From the NCBI RefSeq assembly GCF_002001165.1, contig NZ_MUNQ01000016.1, positions 62,001-126,000 of the forward strand: 64,000 nucleotides of DNA. Reading direction: 5' to 3'. Each line of letters begins with the position of its first letter. The first letter of the stretch is position 1. Below the pieces are notes generated by a model. The model saw only the letters and a program-made list of their open reading frames with translations. It did not search any database and was not told the origin of the DNA. Shown here in pieces: positions 35,883-43,884 of the stretch. The position numbers and the translations under genes are program-made. Source of the DNA: Rhodanobacter sp. C05 (lineage in GTDB: Bacteria; Pseudomonadota; Gammaproteobacteria; Xanthomonadales; Rhodanobacteraceae).

Positions 35883-36190
35883 AGAACTACAGCGAACGGC
35901 TGGCCGAGAACGCGGCCGCGCTCCACATGCACGGCAAGCTCATCGAGACGGTCGTGGAGATCGCATGGAACATGGCGCTCGCCCGCTTCCGGCCCAACGA
36001 TAGTTACGAGTTCCACAACCTCGCGAAGAATTGGGCGGCAGAGTTCGAGGCGTTGTATGACGATTGTGTCGCGTCTTGTGAGTGGGACGAAGACTCCTGG
36101 CGCGAACGCTGCGAGTACTTCATACGGGAGAAGGTAGACGAAGTGGTACTTGCAGGACTCGGTCGAATCCTGGCGCGAGACGAGCCCTGA
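35879..36190 (+). CDS. Small acidic protein of unknown function
   Basis: 103 residues, starting inside the stop of the upstream gene (4-bp overlap). Mostly helical and acidic with many Trp/Glu (CEWDEDSWRERCEYFIREKVDEVV). Probably acts with the two upstream gene products. No domain recognised. Confidence 0.65.
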   Translation: MKNYSERLAENAAALHMHGKLIETVVEIAWNMALARFRPNDSYEFHNLAKNWAAEFEALYDDCVASCEWDEDSWRERCEYFIREKVDEVVLAGLGRILARDEP

Positions 36191-36423
36191 GTGGCGTCGG
36201 CTATCTCCGGGTGGCCGACGCCCTCTTTCGCGTCGCGCCTGATGCGGACTTCCATTCCGGTGGTGCCGTCATCTCGTTTGGCATGCCAGGAATGTCTCAG
36301 TTCGGCCAGGAGCTGCCGGTCGCTAGATCGTTCAAGCTGCCCAGTAGCTGACGTTGGAGGCCTGCCCTATCGTAGCTGGCGGCAGTCCAGTCCGGTCCGG
36401 CTCAAATGGTGAAAGCGCGGCGG

Positions 36424-37221
36424 CTAACGGTGAACGTTTGAAGGTTCGTCCGGCACAAGTTCAGAAAAGTCAGTCTCCGATACTTCTTCAGAATTCAGGT
36501 TTCCATTGACGCGCTGTGTCAATTCGATCACGAAACCGTTGTATCCCTCCGCATCACGCGTAAATTGAAAACTACCGACTAGGCGCTCCAAGTGCGTGTT
36601 GTCGCGCCCGAACGCCGCCTTCTCGCCGCACCAAACTTCTCCCTCGGCGTAGTAGATCGTATAGGTCCCCAGCGGCACCTTGAGTTCTTGGGTGTCTCCA
36701 CCCGCGATGTAAGCGCTCATAACCACGCGCTTAGTGCCTTCCTTGACCAGTTTGATCAAGTAATTTCCCCCGGCCGGCGTCGTGATCTTCATCGGTGCGA
36801 CCCGCGCTTTTCGCGAATAGACCTTTGAAGAACCGGACGTCACCGCCACCGGAACGCACGTGAATACGGGAATGATGGGTGCCGGCTGAGGAATGAATAT
36901 GGGCGCTTGCGAGGACGGCGGAGAGGCGAGCGTAGGCCTCTGCGCTGGGATGGCAGTGGGTGGAAGTGAAGTAGTGGTTGCCGACCACGCCGGCTCGGGA
37001 GAAGTCAGCCTAGGTGGTTCGGCAGGCCGGAATACGAAGTAGGCAAGAGCCAACAAGCCGATCGCGAGCACCGGCCACGTCTTCTTGAACTGACGAGCGT
37101 GGTGGATCCACTGGGGCTCGCGGAGAAATGCCCCGCACTTCCCGCAGGTCGCCCGCGCATTCAATCGAAACTTCGGCACACGGTTCTTCGTGCGGCAGCG
37201 TTCGCATTCCAAAATTTGCAT
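36424..37221 (-). CDS. Membrane-anchored zinc-ribbon protein
   Basis: 265 residues from the ATG at 37221. An N-terminal zinc ribbon (C6-E-R-C9 ... C-G-K-C), a basic stretch, one membrane helix (WPVLAIGLLALAYFVF), a Pro/Ser-rich linker of about 60 residues, then a beta-rich extracytoplasmic domain of about 120 residues (LIKLVKEGTKRVVMSAYIAGG; IYYAEGEVWCGEKAAFG). The first and last parts are typical for proteins that sense or scaffold at the envelope. Function unknown. Confidence 0.65.
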   Translation of the reverse strand: MQILECERCRTKNRVPKFRLNARATCGKCGAFLREPQWIHHARQFKKTWPVLAIGLLALAYFVFRPAEPPRLTSPEPAWSATTTSLPPTAIPAQRPTLASPPSSQAPIFIPQPAPIIPVFTCVPVAVTSGSSKVYSRKARVAPMKITTPAGGNYLIKLVKEGTKRVVMSAYIAGGDTQELKVPLGTYTIYYAEGEVWCGEKAAFGRDNTHLERLVGSFQFTRDAEGYNGFVIELTQRVNGNLNSEEVSETDFSELVPDEPSNVHR

Positions 37222-37565
37222 GTTACCCCCTGTCTTGGCCCTCTGACGAAGACATGGTAACCGCGTGATGCTTGACTTCGCTCCTATATTGGAAGCCGGG
37301 AGATAGGGTGACAGAGGCACTCAGGGCATCACCAACAGGCCGCTTTGCGTCGGTCTGTCCCCTTCGCCGCTTGCTTGCCCTGCCACGCCGTCGCAAAGGT
37401 AGCTGCCGGCCAAAACCGGACCGCTTCGGCCTAGATCAAGTTGCCGGATAGCGGACGTTGAACTCGAAATCTGTTGCTGAACAAAGACGGCCTCAGTTGG
37501 ACATAACGCCAGATCGCGCGCAGTCTGTTCACTCCTGATCCACTTGGGCGGTTGAGGTAGCGTTG
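37222..37565. other. 344-bp gap, no gene seen
   Basis: Only short random frames. It contains the divergent promoter region for the zinc-ribbon gene and the small genes at 37566. No strong hairpin or box recognised. Confidence 0.45.
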
Positions 37566-37805
37566 ATGAAGACAGAAAACGAAGTTCAGGCTGCTCTCGA
37601 CAACGAGCGTCACGCTTTCACTCGCAAACAGGCTGCGTTCTTTAGGCTACTTCCATCTCGTTCCCTTCGCGGAAACAGGCCATCTGCCACACGAGATTCG
37701 GACGTCGCCGAAAACGAGGCACTTGCGGCCGAGGCCGATTGGAAAGCCAAAGATGCCGAGTTCAGGCGCATCGTCGACGAATCCCTAACGGGTCGTCACC
37801 ATTGA
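37566..37805 (+). CDS. Small charged protein of unknown function
   Basis: 79 residues from the ATG at 37566, with GAGGT 6 nt upstream. Helical and charged (NEALAAEADWKAKDAEFRRIVDE). It is followed directly by a small membrane protein gene. No family recognised. Confidence 0.45.
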   Translation: MKTENEVQAALDNERHAFTRKQAAFFRLLPSRSLRGNRPSATRDSDVAENEALAAEADWKAKDAEFRRIVDESLTGRHH

Positions 37806-37807
37806 CT

Positions 37808-38017
37808 ATGAGGAAGCCTTCGCGGCCTTTGCTCATCTTCGTCAGCTCATTGGTGAGCTTAGTGTTGTCGCTGCACTTCGGGTTGACCGCGCACACGGTG
37901 GACCACGGGTATGGCCTCCATGTCACGTCGATCACTGACTGGGGCAGGGTCGCTCTGACACTTGTTTTCGGCGCTGCTGGCTGTCTGGGTTTAGCTTCAA
38001 TGCTACGAAAGCCATAA
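37808..38017 (+). CDS. Small two-helix membrane protein
   Basis: 69 residues; helices at about LLIFVSSLVSLVLSLHFGL and VALTLVFGAAGCLGLASML. It begins 2 bp after the preceding stop, so coupling is likely. Function unknown. Confidence 0.45.
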   Translation: MRKPSRPLLIFVSSLVSLVLSLHFGLTAHTVDHGYGLHVTSITDWGRVALTLVFGAAGCLGLASMLRKP

Positions 38018-38118
38018 AGGGGTTCTACGCACAAAGTGCTGCGACTGAGCTCGGCCAACAACGGCCGGTCGACTACCTCAGATCCATGCCGCAAAGCGGC
38101 CATTCAAATGGCCGGGAT

Positions 38119-38178
38119 GCATAACGCTTTAGTTAAGCCGGGCTGCGAAGCGGCTTCGGCTTGAACGAATTGTCATAC
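38119..38178 (-). other. Integron attC site of cassette 3
   Basis: A 60-bp imperfect palindrome read on the minus strand: R'' GTATGAC, then ATTCGTTCAAGCCG, a CGCTTCG loop region, CGGCTTAACTAAAGC, and R' core GTTATGC. The L''/L' arms match the widely occurring attC type. It starts one base after the TAA of the cassette gene at 38180, exactly as in gene cassettes. Confidence 0.88.
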
Positions 38179-38179
38179 G

Positions 38180-39061
38180 TTACTGCCACGCCAATGCGTC
38201 GAGATCTGGATGTGATCCAACGAGCTTCTCAATTCGATCCTTCGCCTTTTGCGTGAGCGGATGTCGCTGTCCCGCAGCAGAAAGGAACGTTGCTGTCTTA
38301 CTCAGGAGCCACGCGGTGAACTCTCGCGCCTCAAGCTTCAGCAGGTCACGGACTACGTCACCGAGATGATCTTTGCCGGGATCTAGAACCTCGCCATGCT
38401 CCGCCGCGTAACCTAAAGATGCGAATTTGGCACTGTCACTCTGCGTTACGCGACCCTGATTGTGAGAAAGGGTATGCCGCATCTGAAATATGCACTGTAT
38501 CGCTCGCACGCGGCCAGCAAGCGGACCATTCAGATTGCTTGGGGTATAACGCTTCGCACCAACAAGCATGTTTGTTGCATCATCTATGGCATCCAAGTTG
38601 TGAAACAGTTGGTGCTCAAAGATGAGCGAGACAAACGATGCTGATCCTTGCGCAAGCCACAAGACTTTCGCATCGACGCTTCCCTTGACCTTCTGGGGCG
38701 CTACATACCGTCGAACTGACTTTGCCAGCGCGATTGACGAACTCTTATAAAACACCTCAAGTCCGTTGATCGCTTCTAGCAGCGACTGTTGTTCTGTGTA
38801 CCAGCGATACTTCCGATACACACCGTCTTTGGGGCCGCGGCCATTCGGGTCGATTTGCATTTTTGCATCAGCCAGTTCGCTATGCCTTGTATCGATCCAG
38901 TTAAGAAAATTCCGCTGGTTTCGCAAGAGAGCTTCGAACTGGTCTAGTGGAGAAAGATCAGCCTGGCGCGCCAAATGACGAACTTCTTGTGCGGAGGTTG
39001 TAGCCACTGCAGCTCTTTCTTCAAATGGTTTGATATTGGCAGCGCCTTGTGGCCGTGACAT
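38180..39061 (-). CDS. Integron cassette protein with HEPN-like R-x4-H motif
   Basis: 293 residues, mostly helical, no signal or membrane segment. It contains R195-H-T-L-S-H200 in QMRHTLSHNQGRVT, which fits the R-x4-6-H catalytic motif of HEPN ribonucleases common in toxin and phage-defence systems. No family match is recognised beyond that, so the HEPN call is tentative. The gene lies between two attC sites and its start is 18 bp after the preceding attC, so it is a complete cassette without its own obvious promoter. Confidence 0.7.
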   Translation of the reverse strand: MSRPQGAANIKPFEERAAVATTSAQEVRHLARQADLSPLDQFEALLRNQRNFLNWIDTRHSELADAKMQIDPNGRGPKDGVYRKYRWYTEQQSLLEAINGLEVFYKSSSIALAKSVRRYVAPQKVKGSVDAKVLWLAQGSASFVSLIFEHQLFHNLDAIDDATNMLVGAKRYTPSNLNGPLAGRVRAIQCIFQMRHTLSHNQGRVTQSDSAKFASLGYAAEHGEVLDPGKDHLGDVVRDLLKLEAREFTAWLLSKTATFLSAAGQRHPLTQKAKDRIEKLVGSHPDLDALAWQ

Positions 39062-39079
39062 CGAAATCCCCCTTGTGAC

Positions 39080-39136
39080 GTATAATGCTGGAGTTGAGCG
39101 GCGGCGGAGCCGTCCGCCTCGGACGAGTGGTTAGAC
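39080..39136 (-). other. Integron attC site of cassette 2
   Basis: 57 bp on the minus strand: R'' GTCTAAC, a GC-rich hairpin centre (GGCGGACGGCTCCGCCGC), CTCAACTCC, and R' ATTATAC. The R' box deviates from GTTRRRY at the first base, so recombination would be impaired. It lies 10 bp after the stop codon of the cassette 2 gene. Confidence 0.78.
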
Positions 39137-39146
39137 GCCATATGCG

Positions 39147-39692
39147 TCACCAGTCGACATTGCCAGAAAGCTCCTCCAAGAAATAGTCCATGGCATCAGC
39201 CCACCGATAGACATCTAGCGCCACTCTCCAGTTTTTCCTAGCTTGTGAGCCTGAGAACTGGCAGACCCCGTTCCAGTAGGAATAGACGTGGCGAGGCACG
39301 GCGCTTCGAGCGTTTTGAAAGATGAGCTGGAATTTGGTTGCATGAATGATCTTGTTGCAAGACTCACGAAGGGTTAGATCAACCTCCCCTTCTAGAACAG
39401 TTCCAATGCTTCCACTCTCCAAGCAGGAGCGGTCTAGTTCACGCATGGAAGCGGCCGAAACTTGCAAGGAGGCTGTGTCTTGCATCACTCGGAACTTGGC
39501 TGCAACTTCGATGAGATCGTTACTGACCATATACCGCAAGCGCGCCGCATATTTTTCCCAATCCTCGGACGGTTCCGCCTGTGTTCCTTGGTAATGTTGC
39601 TCGCGCCGCGAAAACTCTTTGTTGCCTGCAATAAGGTGTCGAAGAAGGAATAGCTTCTTGTTAAGTCCAACAAAGTCGAGACTGTGTGTCAT
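39147..39692 (-). CDS. Integron cassette protein, helical, unknown function
   Basis: 181 residues, helical and soluble. It has a segment TLRESCNKIIHATKF, in which R109 and H117 are seven residues apart, too far for a classical HEPN motif although the surroundings (NKIIH) are reminiscent. The start codon lies 3 bp after the R' core of the IS-split attC, and its own attC follows the stop. Function unknown. Confidence 0.7.
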   Translation of the reverse strand: MTHSLDFVGLNKKLFLLRHLIAGNKEFSRREQHYQGTQAEPSEDWEKYAARLRYMVSNDLIEVAAKFRVMQDTASLQVSAASMRELDRSCLESGSIGTVLEGEVDLTLRESCNKIIHATKFQLIFQNARSAVPRHVYSYWNGVCQFSGSQARKNWRVALDVYRWADAMDYFLEELSGNVDW

Positions 39693-39695
39693 GGC

Positions 39696-39738
39696 GTCTA
39701 ACGCTGGAGTTAAGCGGCGCGCGGCTTTTCGCGCGGAG
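39696..39738 (-). other. Left half of an attC site split by an IS element
   Basis: On the minus strand it reads CGAAAAGCCGCGC, GCCGCTTAACTCCAGC, then R' GTTAGAC. Joined to 40981-41009 (minus: AGCTAACAAGTCGTCCAAGC ...) it makes a complete attC for the first cassette. Confidence 0.8.
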
Positions 39739-39768
39739 AGTTCCTACGGAAAAGTGGACACCGACGGA

Positions 39769-40578
39769 TCAGACGCCTTGGGCTTCGAACTCTACCGGAG
39801 AACGATAACCTAGGGCGGAATGCAAGCGGTGCTTATTGTAAAAGTCGATGTAGCTGCGCAGGGCCGAGCGCAGGGTCCGTTCGCTGGTAAAGGACTGGCG
39901 GTGATACATGTCCGACTTCATCGACTTGTTCCACGACTCCATGTGCGCGTTGTCGGTCATGCGGCGTGGCCGATTGACGCTCTGCATCAGCGCAGCGCTT
40001 GCCAAGGCCTGCTTGAACCGCGAGGACAGAAACTCCACGCCGCGATCGCTGTGCACCAGCGTGCCCGGCGGCGGTTTTCGGTGGCGCACGGCCGCACGCA
40101 GCGCGCGACAGGTCAGTACCGCCGACTTTTCCGTGCCCAGCGCCCAGCCGAGCAGGCGACGCGAATGCCGATCCATCACCGTGGCCAGATAACGCCAGGC
40201 ACCGGAGACTTTCAGATACGTCACATCCGTCACCCACACCTGATCGATGCGATCCACGGTCATCGCATGGACCTGGTTGTCGACGCTGGCAAAGAAGCGA
40301 TCGAGCCCCGGTGTGCGCCGATACAGGGTGGCCGAACAGGCCTGCAAGGCATGCTCACGCATCAATCGTTCGATCCGGCGGCGACCGACGGTCTCGCCTT
40401 GCTGGCGCAGCTCAGCGTGCACGCGCGGGCTGCCATAGGTTTCCCGGCTGTTGCGGTGCACCCGACGGACCCGGTCCATCAGGCGTGCATCCTCCTGCGC
40501 GCGTTCGCTGGCCGGGCGATCACGCCACGCGTAGTAGCCGCTGGCGCTGACGCCGAACAGGCGACAAAGGCATCTCAC
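39769..40578 (-). CDS. IS3-family transposase OrfB (DDE integrase core)
   Basis: 269 residues from a GTG at 40578, but probably made mainly as an OrfAB fusion, since the frame stays open upstream to the slippery site ([14 protein letters not shown]). N-terminal HTH_21 ([12 protein letters not shown]) and an rve core with the three acidic residues: [17 protein letters not shown] and MESWNKSMK. It ends in the usual [10 protein letters not shown]. It looks intact. Confidence 0.92.
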   Translation of the reverse strand: MRCLCRLFGVSASGYYAWRDRPASERAQEDARLMDRVRRVHRNSRETYGSPRVHAELRQQGETVGRRRIERLMREHALQACSATLYRRTPGLDRFFASVDNQVHAMTVDRIDQVWVTDVTYLKVSGAWRYLATVMDRHSRRLLGWALGTEKSAVLTCRALRAAVRHRKPPPGTLVHSDRGVEFLSSRFKQALASAALMQSVNRPRRMTDNAHMESWNKSMKSDMYHRQSFTSERTLRSALRSYIDFYNKHRLHSALGYRSPVEFEAQGV

Positions 40579-40930
40579 CGGGACGGTTTCCTGCTGCCGC
40601 TCGATGAAGGCAAAGCGTTCGCTTTTCGAGCGGAAGTGAACGCGATCGCTTTTTTAAAACGTCATGCTCGAGCTTCAGTTGCTCGCAGGCCTTCTTGACC
40701 CGGCGCAACTCTTTGAGTTCGGCGGACACCGCCGGATCGACCGTCACACCCTTCGTCATGATTTTGCCCTCGCGTGCCTGTTTACGCCAACGAGACAGCA
40801 TGAAGGGATGGATGTAAAGCGACGCGGCGACGTCCTGCACGAGTACGCCAGGAAGTGAACTCAAGCGCACGGCGGTGGCCTTGAATTCGTCGCTGTAGCG
40901 CGTGGTAGTTCGGGGGCCTGGCTTGGGCAT
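40520..40930 (-). CDS. IS3-family transposase OrfA (HTH)
   Basis: 136 residues. A helix-turn-helix ([14 protein letters not shown] ... [18 protein letters not shown]) followed by a leucine-zipper segment ([24 protein letters not shown]). At LKK the mRNA reads TTA AAA AAG, an A-AAA-AAG slippery heptamer; a -1 shift there enters the OrfB frame. The sequence after that point in the zero frame (SRSLPLEK...) is not functional. Confidence 0.88.
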   Translation of the reverse strand: MPKPGPRTTTRYSDEFKATAVRLSSLPGVLVQDVAASLYIHPFMLSRWRKQAREGKIMTKGVTVDPAVSAELKELRRVKKACEQLKLEHDVLKKRSRSLPLEKRTLCLHRAAAGNRPGEMPLSPVRRQRQRLLRVA

Positions 40931-40980
40931 GGAACACTCCTGAAATGTTAGTTCAGGGTGTCCACTAAAGCGGAGGAACT

Positions 40981-41009
40981 ATCGCGTCCGCTTGGACGAC
41001 TTGTTAGCT
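40981..41009 (-). other. Right half of the IS-split attC site
   Basis: Minus strand: R''-type AGCTAAC followed by AAGTCGTCCAAGCGGACGCG, complementary to the half at 39696-39738. The TAA stop of the cassette 1 gene lies inside the R'' box, as is usual for cassettes. Confidence 0.8.
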
Positions 41010-41543
41010 GCTGCTCTCGCGGATTTGGCGCTGTAGAAGGTCGTCTGCAGGCTTCTGCACACGATAGTACCAACACCTGAACCCGAAAAAAGCGAGCTGC
41101 AACCCACCCAGCATGAAGATAGCCGCTGCAGCGACGTAGAGCCACAAGCGTTGAATAAGATGTTTAAGGTGTTCGAAATTTCCCTGTTGCCTTACGTTGA
41201 TAAGCGCAAGCTGACGGCTCTGCTTTTTAACTGCGTTGATAGTGGTACCTGCTGTAGTACTTCTAGCTCGCAACGATGGTAAATCTGCTGCACGAGGGTT
41301 CGCCTCCGCTGCAGTGGTGTCCTTTTGTAAAGTCTCGAGATCGGAGTTGACGCGGTGAAAGTCCTCCTGAAGGTCAGCAATTTGTAACGACAGAATTTGT
41401 TCTTCGGTTCTGACTTGATCCAAATTATTTTGAGTATCGAAGAGCTTTTGAACTGGAAACGTCGCGCCAAACAGCAGCAATACTACGCCTGACACCGCGC
41501 AAAATTTGTAGAGATTGTCTGTTGGTATCGAGGGTAGGTTCAT
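41004..41543 (-). CDS. Integron cassette 1: two-helix coiled-coil membrane protein
   Basis: 179 residues. One membrane helix near the N-terminus (FCAVSGVVLLLFGATFPV), a helical coiled coil of about 90 residues (QILSLQIADLQEDFHRVNSDLETLQK), and a second helix (LWLYVAAAAIFMLGGLQLAFF). The coil would lie on one side of the membrane. It is the cassette nearest the integrase remnant; an attI-like core site is 5 bp before its ATG and its stop lies within the attC. Confidence 0.7.
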   Translation of the reverse strand: MNLPSIPTDNLYKFCAVSGVVLLLFGATFPVQKLFDTQNNLDQVRTEEQILSLQIADLQEDFHRVNSDLETLQKDTTAAEANPRAADLPSLRARSTTAGTTINAVKKQSRQLALINVRQQGNFEHLKHLIQRLWLYVAAAAIFMLGGLQLAFFGFRCWYYRVQKPADDLLQRQIRESSS

Positions 41544-41547
41544 AAGC

Positions 41548-41554
41548 AGCTAAC
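41548..41554 (-). other. attI-like core site (R' box GTTAGCT)
   Basis: On the minus strand GCGTTAGCT lies just upstream of the first cassette gene and between it and the divergent integrase remnant, which is where attI is expected. No attC-like arms are visible upstream, which agrees with attI rather than attC. Confidence 0.6.
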
Positions 41555-41719
41555 GCTTCAGTAGTGCCTTGATTCGGCAATATGCACCGGATGTTCCTCT
41601 TCCCTGTGCACCCCTTTTCCACTTTGATCCTACACGAGATCAAGCGGCTACCCGATGTTCCTAGGGTCGGCATCGTCGATACGCTGCCACGCAAACCTTT
41701 TTATCCGGGGCGTTATGTC

Positions 41720-41900
41720 TTATCCACCACAATCCGTGGGGATATCCGGGCCCGCCCGACCGCACCTGTGCCACGCCTGTTTGACGAAGTTCGCGGGCAC
41801 ATGCGTGTCAAAAGCTACAGCTTGCTCGCCGAGAAGATCTACATCGGCTGGATCAGGCGGTTCATCTTGGCCAACGCCAAGCACCACCCCCGTGTACTCC
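41720..41900 (+). pseudogene. intI: Integron integrase (IntI) N-terminal remnant
   Basis: The stretch encodes PVPRLFDEVRGHMRVKSYSL and then LAEKIYIGWIRRFILANAKH-HPR. This aligns by eye with the start of IntI tyrosine recombinases (P-R-L-L-D-x-V-R-x-x-I-R-V-x-H-Y-S ... Y-V-x-W-I-R-R-F-I-L-F-H-x-K-R-H-P-R). After HHPR the similarity ends abruptly and no catalytic R-H-R-Y region follows, so only about 60 of 320 residues remain. It is divergent from the cassettes, as intI is in integrons. Confidence 0.8.
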
Positions 41901-42240
41901 CGGAAGAATGGACTCTCCCAAAACGGCCGTTCGCAACCGGCTCACATGGGTCGACTTCTGCCGGTCGCAACATGCTGGGCCACCTCCCGCAGCTCTCACG
42001 GTCGTGCGTGTTCTTGATGGCCAACTGTAGGACACTATTTCATATGGGTCCGCAATCTGCGCAACGCCTGCGCGTGGCCTAAGTGTCGAGACGGTGGATC
42101 TGTCTGCTCTTCATGGGGCTGTCGAAGACGTTGTACGCATCCCACGAATTGCGCGCTTGACGTAGCAGACCTCGCACCAAGCAGTTCCCTGAGCTGACCG
42201 AGACATCGAGTCAGATCGCCTCTCTCTTTTCCTTCCATCA
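41901..42240. other. 340-bp gap after the integrase remnant
   Basis: No gene seen. The frame continues from the integrase remnant to 42082 without recognisable sequence. A pyrimidine-rich block (CTCTCTTTTCCTTCC) lies just before the hairpin at 42241. Confidence 0.45.
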
Positions 42241-42274
42241 CGCATAGAGCCCGGCCGAAGCCGGGCTCTATGCG
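42241..42274. repeat. Leader hairpin, copy 2 (upstream of DUF932 gene)
   Basis: A perfect 15-bp stem (CGCATAGAGCCCGGC) with a CGAA tetraloop, ending 28 bp before the DUF932 start. The stem sequence is identical to copy 1 at 34709-34744 apart from the loop and one closing pair. Confidence 0.85.
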
Positions 42275-42302
42275 TTCATCTGTCCAAAAAGGAGTTTTTG
42301 TC

Positions 42303-43262
42303 ATGCATCTCGTACAAACCATGGCCTACGTCAACGAAGTTCCCTGGCACGGCTTGGGTCAACAGCTGGCCCGCGATCAGCCGCTCGAAGTCTGGGCCGA
42401 ACAGGCTGGAATGAACTGGCGTATTGAGGCGGCGGACGTGCGCTTCGCTGCACGCGATGCCAATGCCATTCGTACATTCCCTGAGCAAAAGGTCTTGTAC
42501 CGCTCTGACACCATGGCCCCGCTGGCAATCGTGTCCAAACGTTACCAGGTAGTGCAGCCGGCCGAGATTTTGGAGTTCTATCGCGACCTCACAGACATCG
42601 GTGGCTTCGAACTGGAGACCGCTGGCGTCCTGAAGGAGGGCCGAAAGTTCTGGGCGCTCGCCCGTACCGGCCAGACCGTGTCGCTCAAGGGCCGCGACCA
42701 GGTCAACGGCTATCTGCTGCTAGCCACGGCCTGCGACGGCACCTTGGCCACCACAGCGCAATTCACTTCAGTTCGGGTGGTTTGCAACAATACCTTGGCC
42801 GTCGCCCTTGCAAAGGGCACAGGGGCCGTGAAGGTGCCACACCGCAGCCAGTTCGACGCCCAGGCGGTCAAGCGCCAGCTCGGTATAGCGGTGGCGTCAT
42901 GGGACGACTTCATGATGGAAATGAAGGCGATGTCTGAGCGCAGGGTCAATGCACGCACGACCGAAGCGTTCCTGCAACGCGTGCTGACCTATCCGGCAGC
43001 AACGCTCGCCGACCGCGGCGCGACTGTCGTCAACGACCGTGCAATCAAGACGGTACTGGAGCTCTTCGCAGGTCGAGGGAAGGGCTCAAATCTGACCTCT
43101 GCGGCCGGCACAGCCTGGGGCCTGGTGAACAGTGTCACGGAGTTTGTCGACCACCATCGCCGGGCGCGTAGTGATGATCATCGCCTCGACGCGGCCTGGT
43201 TTGGCCAAGGCGCGGCGCTAAAGCAAAAGGCGTGGGATGAAGCGTTGAAACTGCTCGCTTGA
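42303..43262 (+). CDS. DUF932 family protein
   Basis: 319 residues from the ATG at 42303, with AAAGGAG 8 nt upstream. Typical DUF932 features: PWHGLG near the N-terminus, SKRYQVVQPAEILEFYRD, a middle block CNNTLAVALA with VPHRSQFD, and a helical C-terminus. Such proteins are common on plasmids, phages and integrative elements together with RadC-like proteins; their function is unknown. The shared leader hairpin with the radC-like gene suggests joint control. Confidence 0.9.
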   Translation: MHLVQTMAYVNEVPWHGLGQQLARDQPLEVWAEQAGMNWRIEAADVRFAARDANAIRTFPEQKVLYRSDTMAPLAIVSKRYQVVQPAEILEFYRDLTDIGGFELETAGVLKEGRKFWALARTGQTVSLKGRDQVNGYLLLATACDGTLATTAQFTSVRVVCNNTLAVALAKGTGAVKVPHRSQFDAQAVKRQLGIAVASWDDFMMEMKAMSERRVNARTTEAFLQRVLTYPAATLADRGATVVNDRAIKTVLELFAGRGKGSNLTSAAGTAWGLVNSVTEFVDHHRRARSDDHRLDAAWFGQGAALKQKAWDEALKLLA

Positions 43263-43346
43263 GAGGAAGTGGGTGACCTGCCTGACGCTCGGGCGCATAT
43301 CTGTGCGAGGCACCCAAACATTGGTCAGCCCATGGTTCGCGCCAGC

Positions 43347-43640
43347 TCAGGGCTTGCTCGCCTTGTGGCGTCCGCGTTTGGAGGGTTTCTCAAGCTTTTT
43401 CAAGCGCACGTCTAGCTCGGCTGAAAACGCGGGAAACGGCACGTCATAGGCGTCGCAAAGATCGAGTATTTGCAGCAAGTCAAGGCCACGCTTGCCCTTC
43501 TCAACGTCTGATACGTAGGTCTGGGGTCTTCCGATGGCTTCAGCCACCTCCGCCTGAGTGAGGTGGCGAAGCACTCTCAGCTCGCGCAGGTATTCGACCA
43601 GCACCGCGTGGCGCTCACTGTAGAGGGATGTTCGCTTCAT
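43347..43640 (-). CDS. XRE-family helix-turn-helix regulator
   Basis: 97 residues. An HTH_3 domain at about 17-72: LRELRVLRHLTQAEVAEAIGRPQTYVSDVEKGKRGLDL. The C-terminal tail is Lys-rich. The upstream gap holds a perfect palindrome at 43708 that is a likely operator for autoregulation and for the divergent gene at 43885. Confidence 0.88.
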   Translation of the reverse strand: MKRTSLYSERHAVLVEYLRELRVLRHLTQAEVAEAIGRPQTYVSDVEKGKRGLDLLQILDLCDAYDVPFPAFSAELDVRLKKLEKPSKRGRHKASKP

Positions 43641-43707
43641 GACCGGACCTGGATGGGACGGTCACTGAAGCTATACCTGAGTACTGGTTATAGGTAATTC
43701 AGGATTT

Positions 43708-43726
43708 ATACCTGCTACACAGGTAT
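43708..43726. promoter_or_regulatory. Palindromic operator candidate of the XRE regulator
   Basis: ATACCTG-CTACA-CAGGTAT, with 7-bp perfect arms. A second, looser pair of TATACCTG/TATAGGTA half sites lies just before it (about 43672-43695). Location between divergent genes fits a repressor site. Confidence 0.65.
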
Positions 43727-43884
43727 TCTTAAACCGTATTGAGACGGCTCGAAGCTCTCAGGTCGCGGGTCAATCAGGGGGGAAAGACGTAAAGGATCAT
43801 CACGAGCGAATGCATTCGCTGCGTATAGCTGGAACGAGCCCTCACCAGGCATAGCCAACCGTCAACCTTACCAAGGGGAAATAC

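Larger units (their letters stand above)
39739..40980 (-). mobile_element. IS3-family insertion sequence
   Basis: About 1,242 bp with imperfect terminal inverted repeats of about 24 bp (39739-39762 and 40957-40980; both begin AGTTCCT and share AGTGGACACC, 19 of 24 identical). It carries two overlapping transposase frames linked by a probable -1 frameshift. It sits inside the stem of an attC. I see no clear 3-4 bp target duplication, so one end may have drifted. Confidence 0.88.

Noticed and set aside
36191-38118. Further integron cassettes to the left of the attC at 38119
   Set aside because: I looked for RYYYAAC/GTTRRRY pairs with hairpins between and found none; the genes there run on the plus strand, unlike the cassettes.
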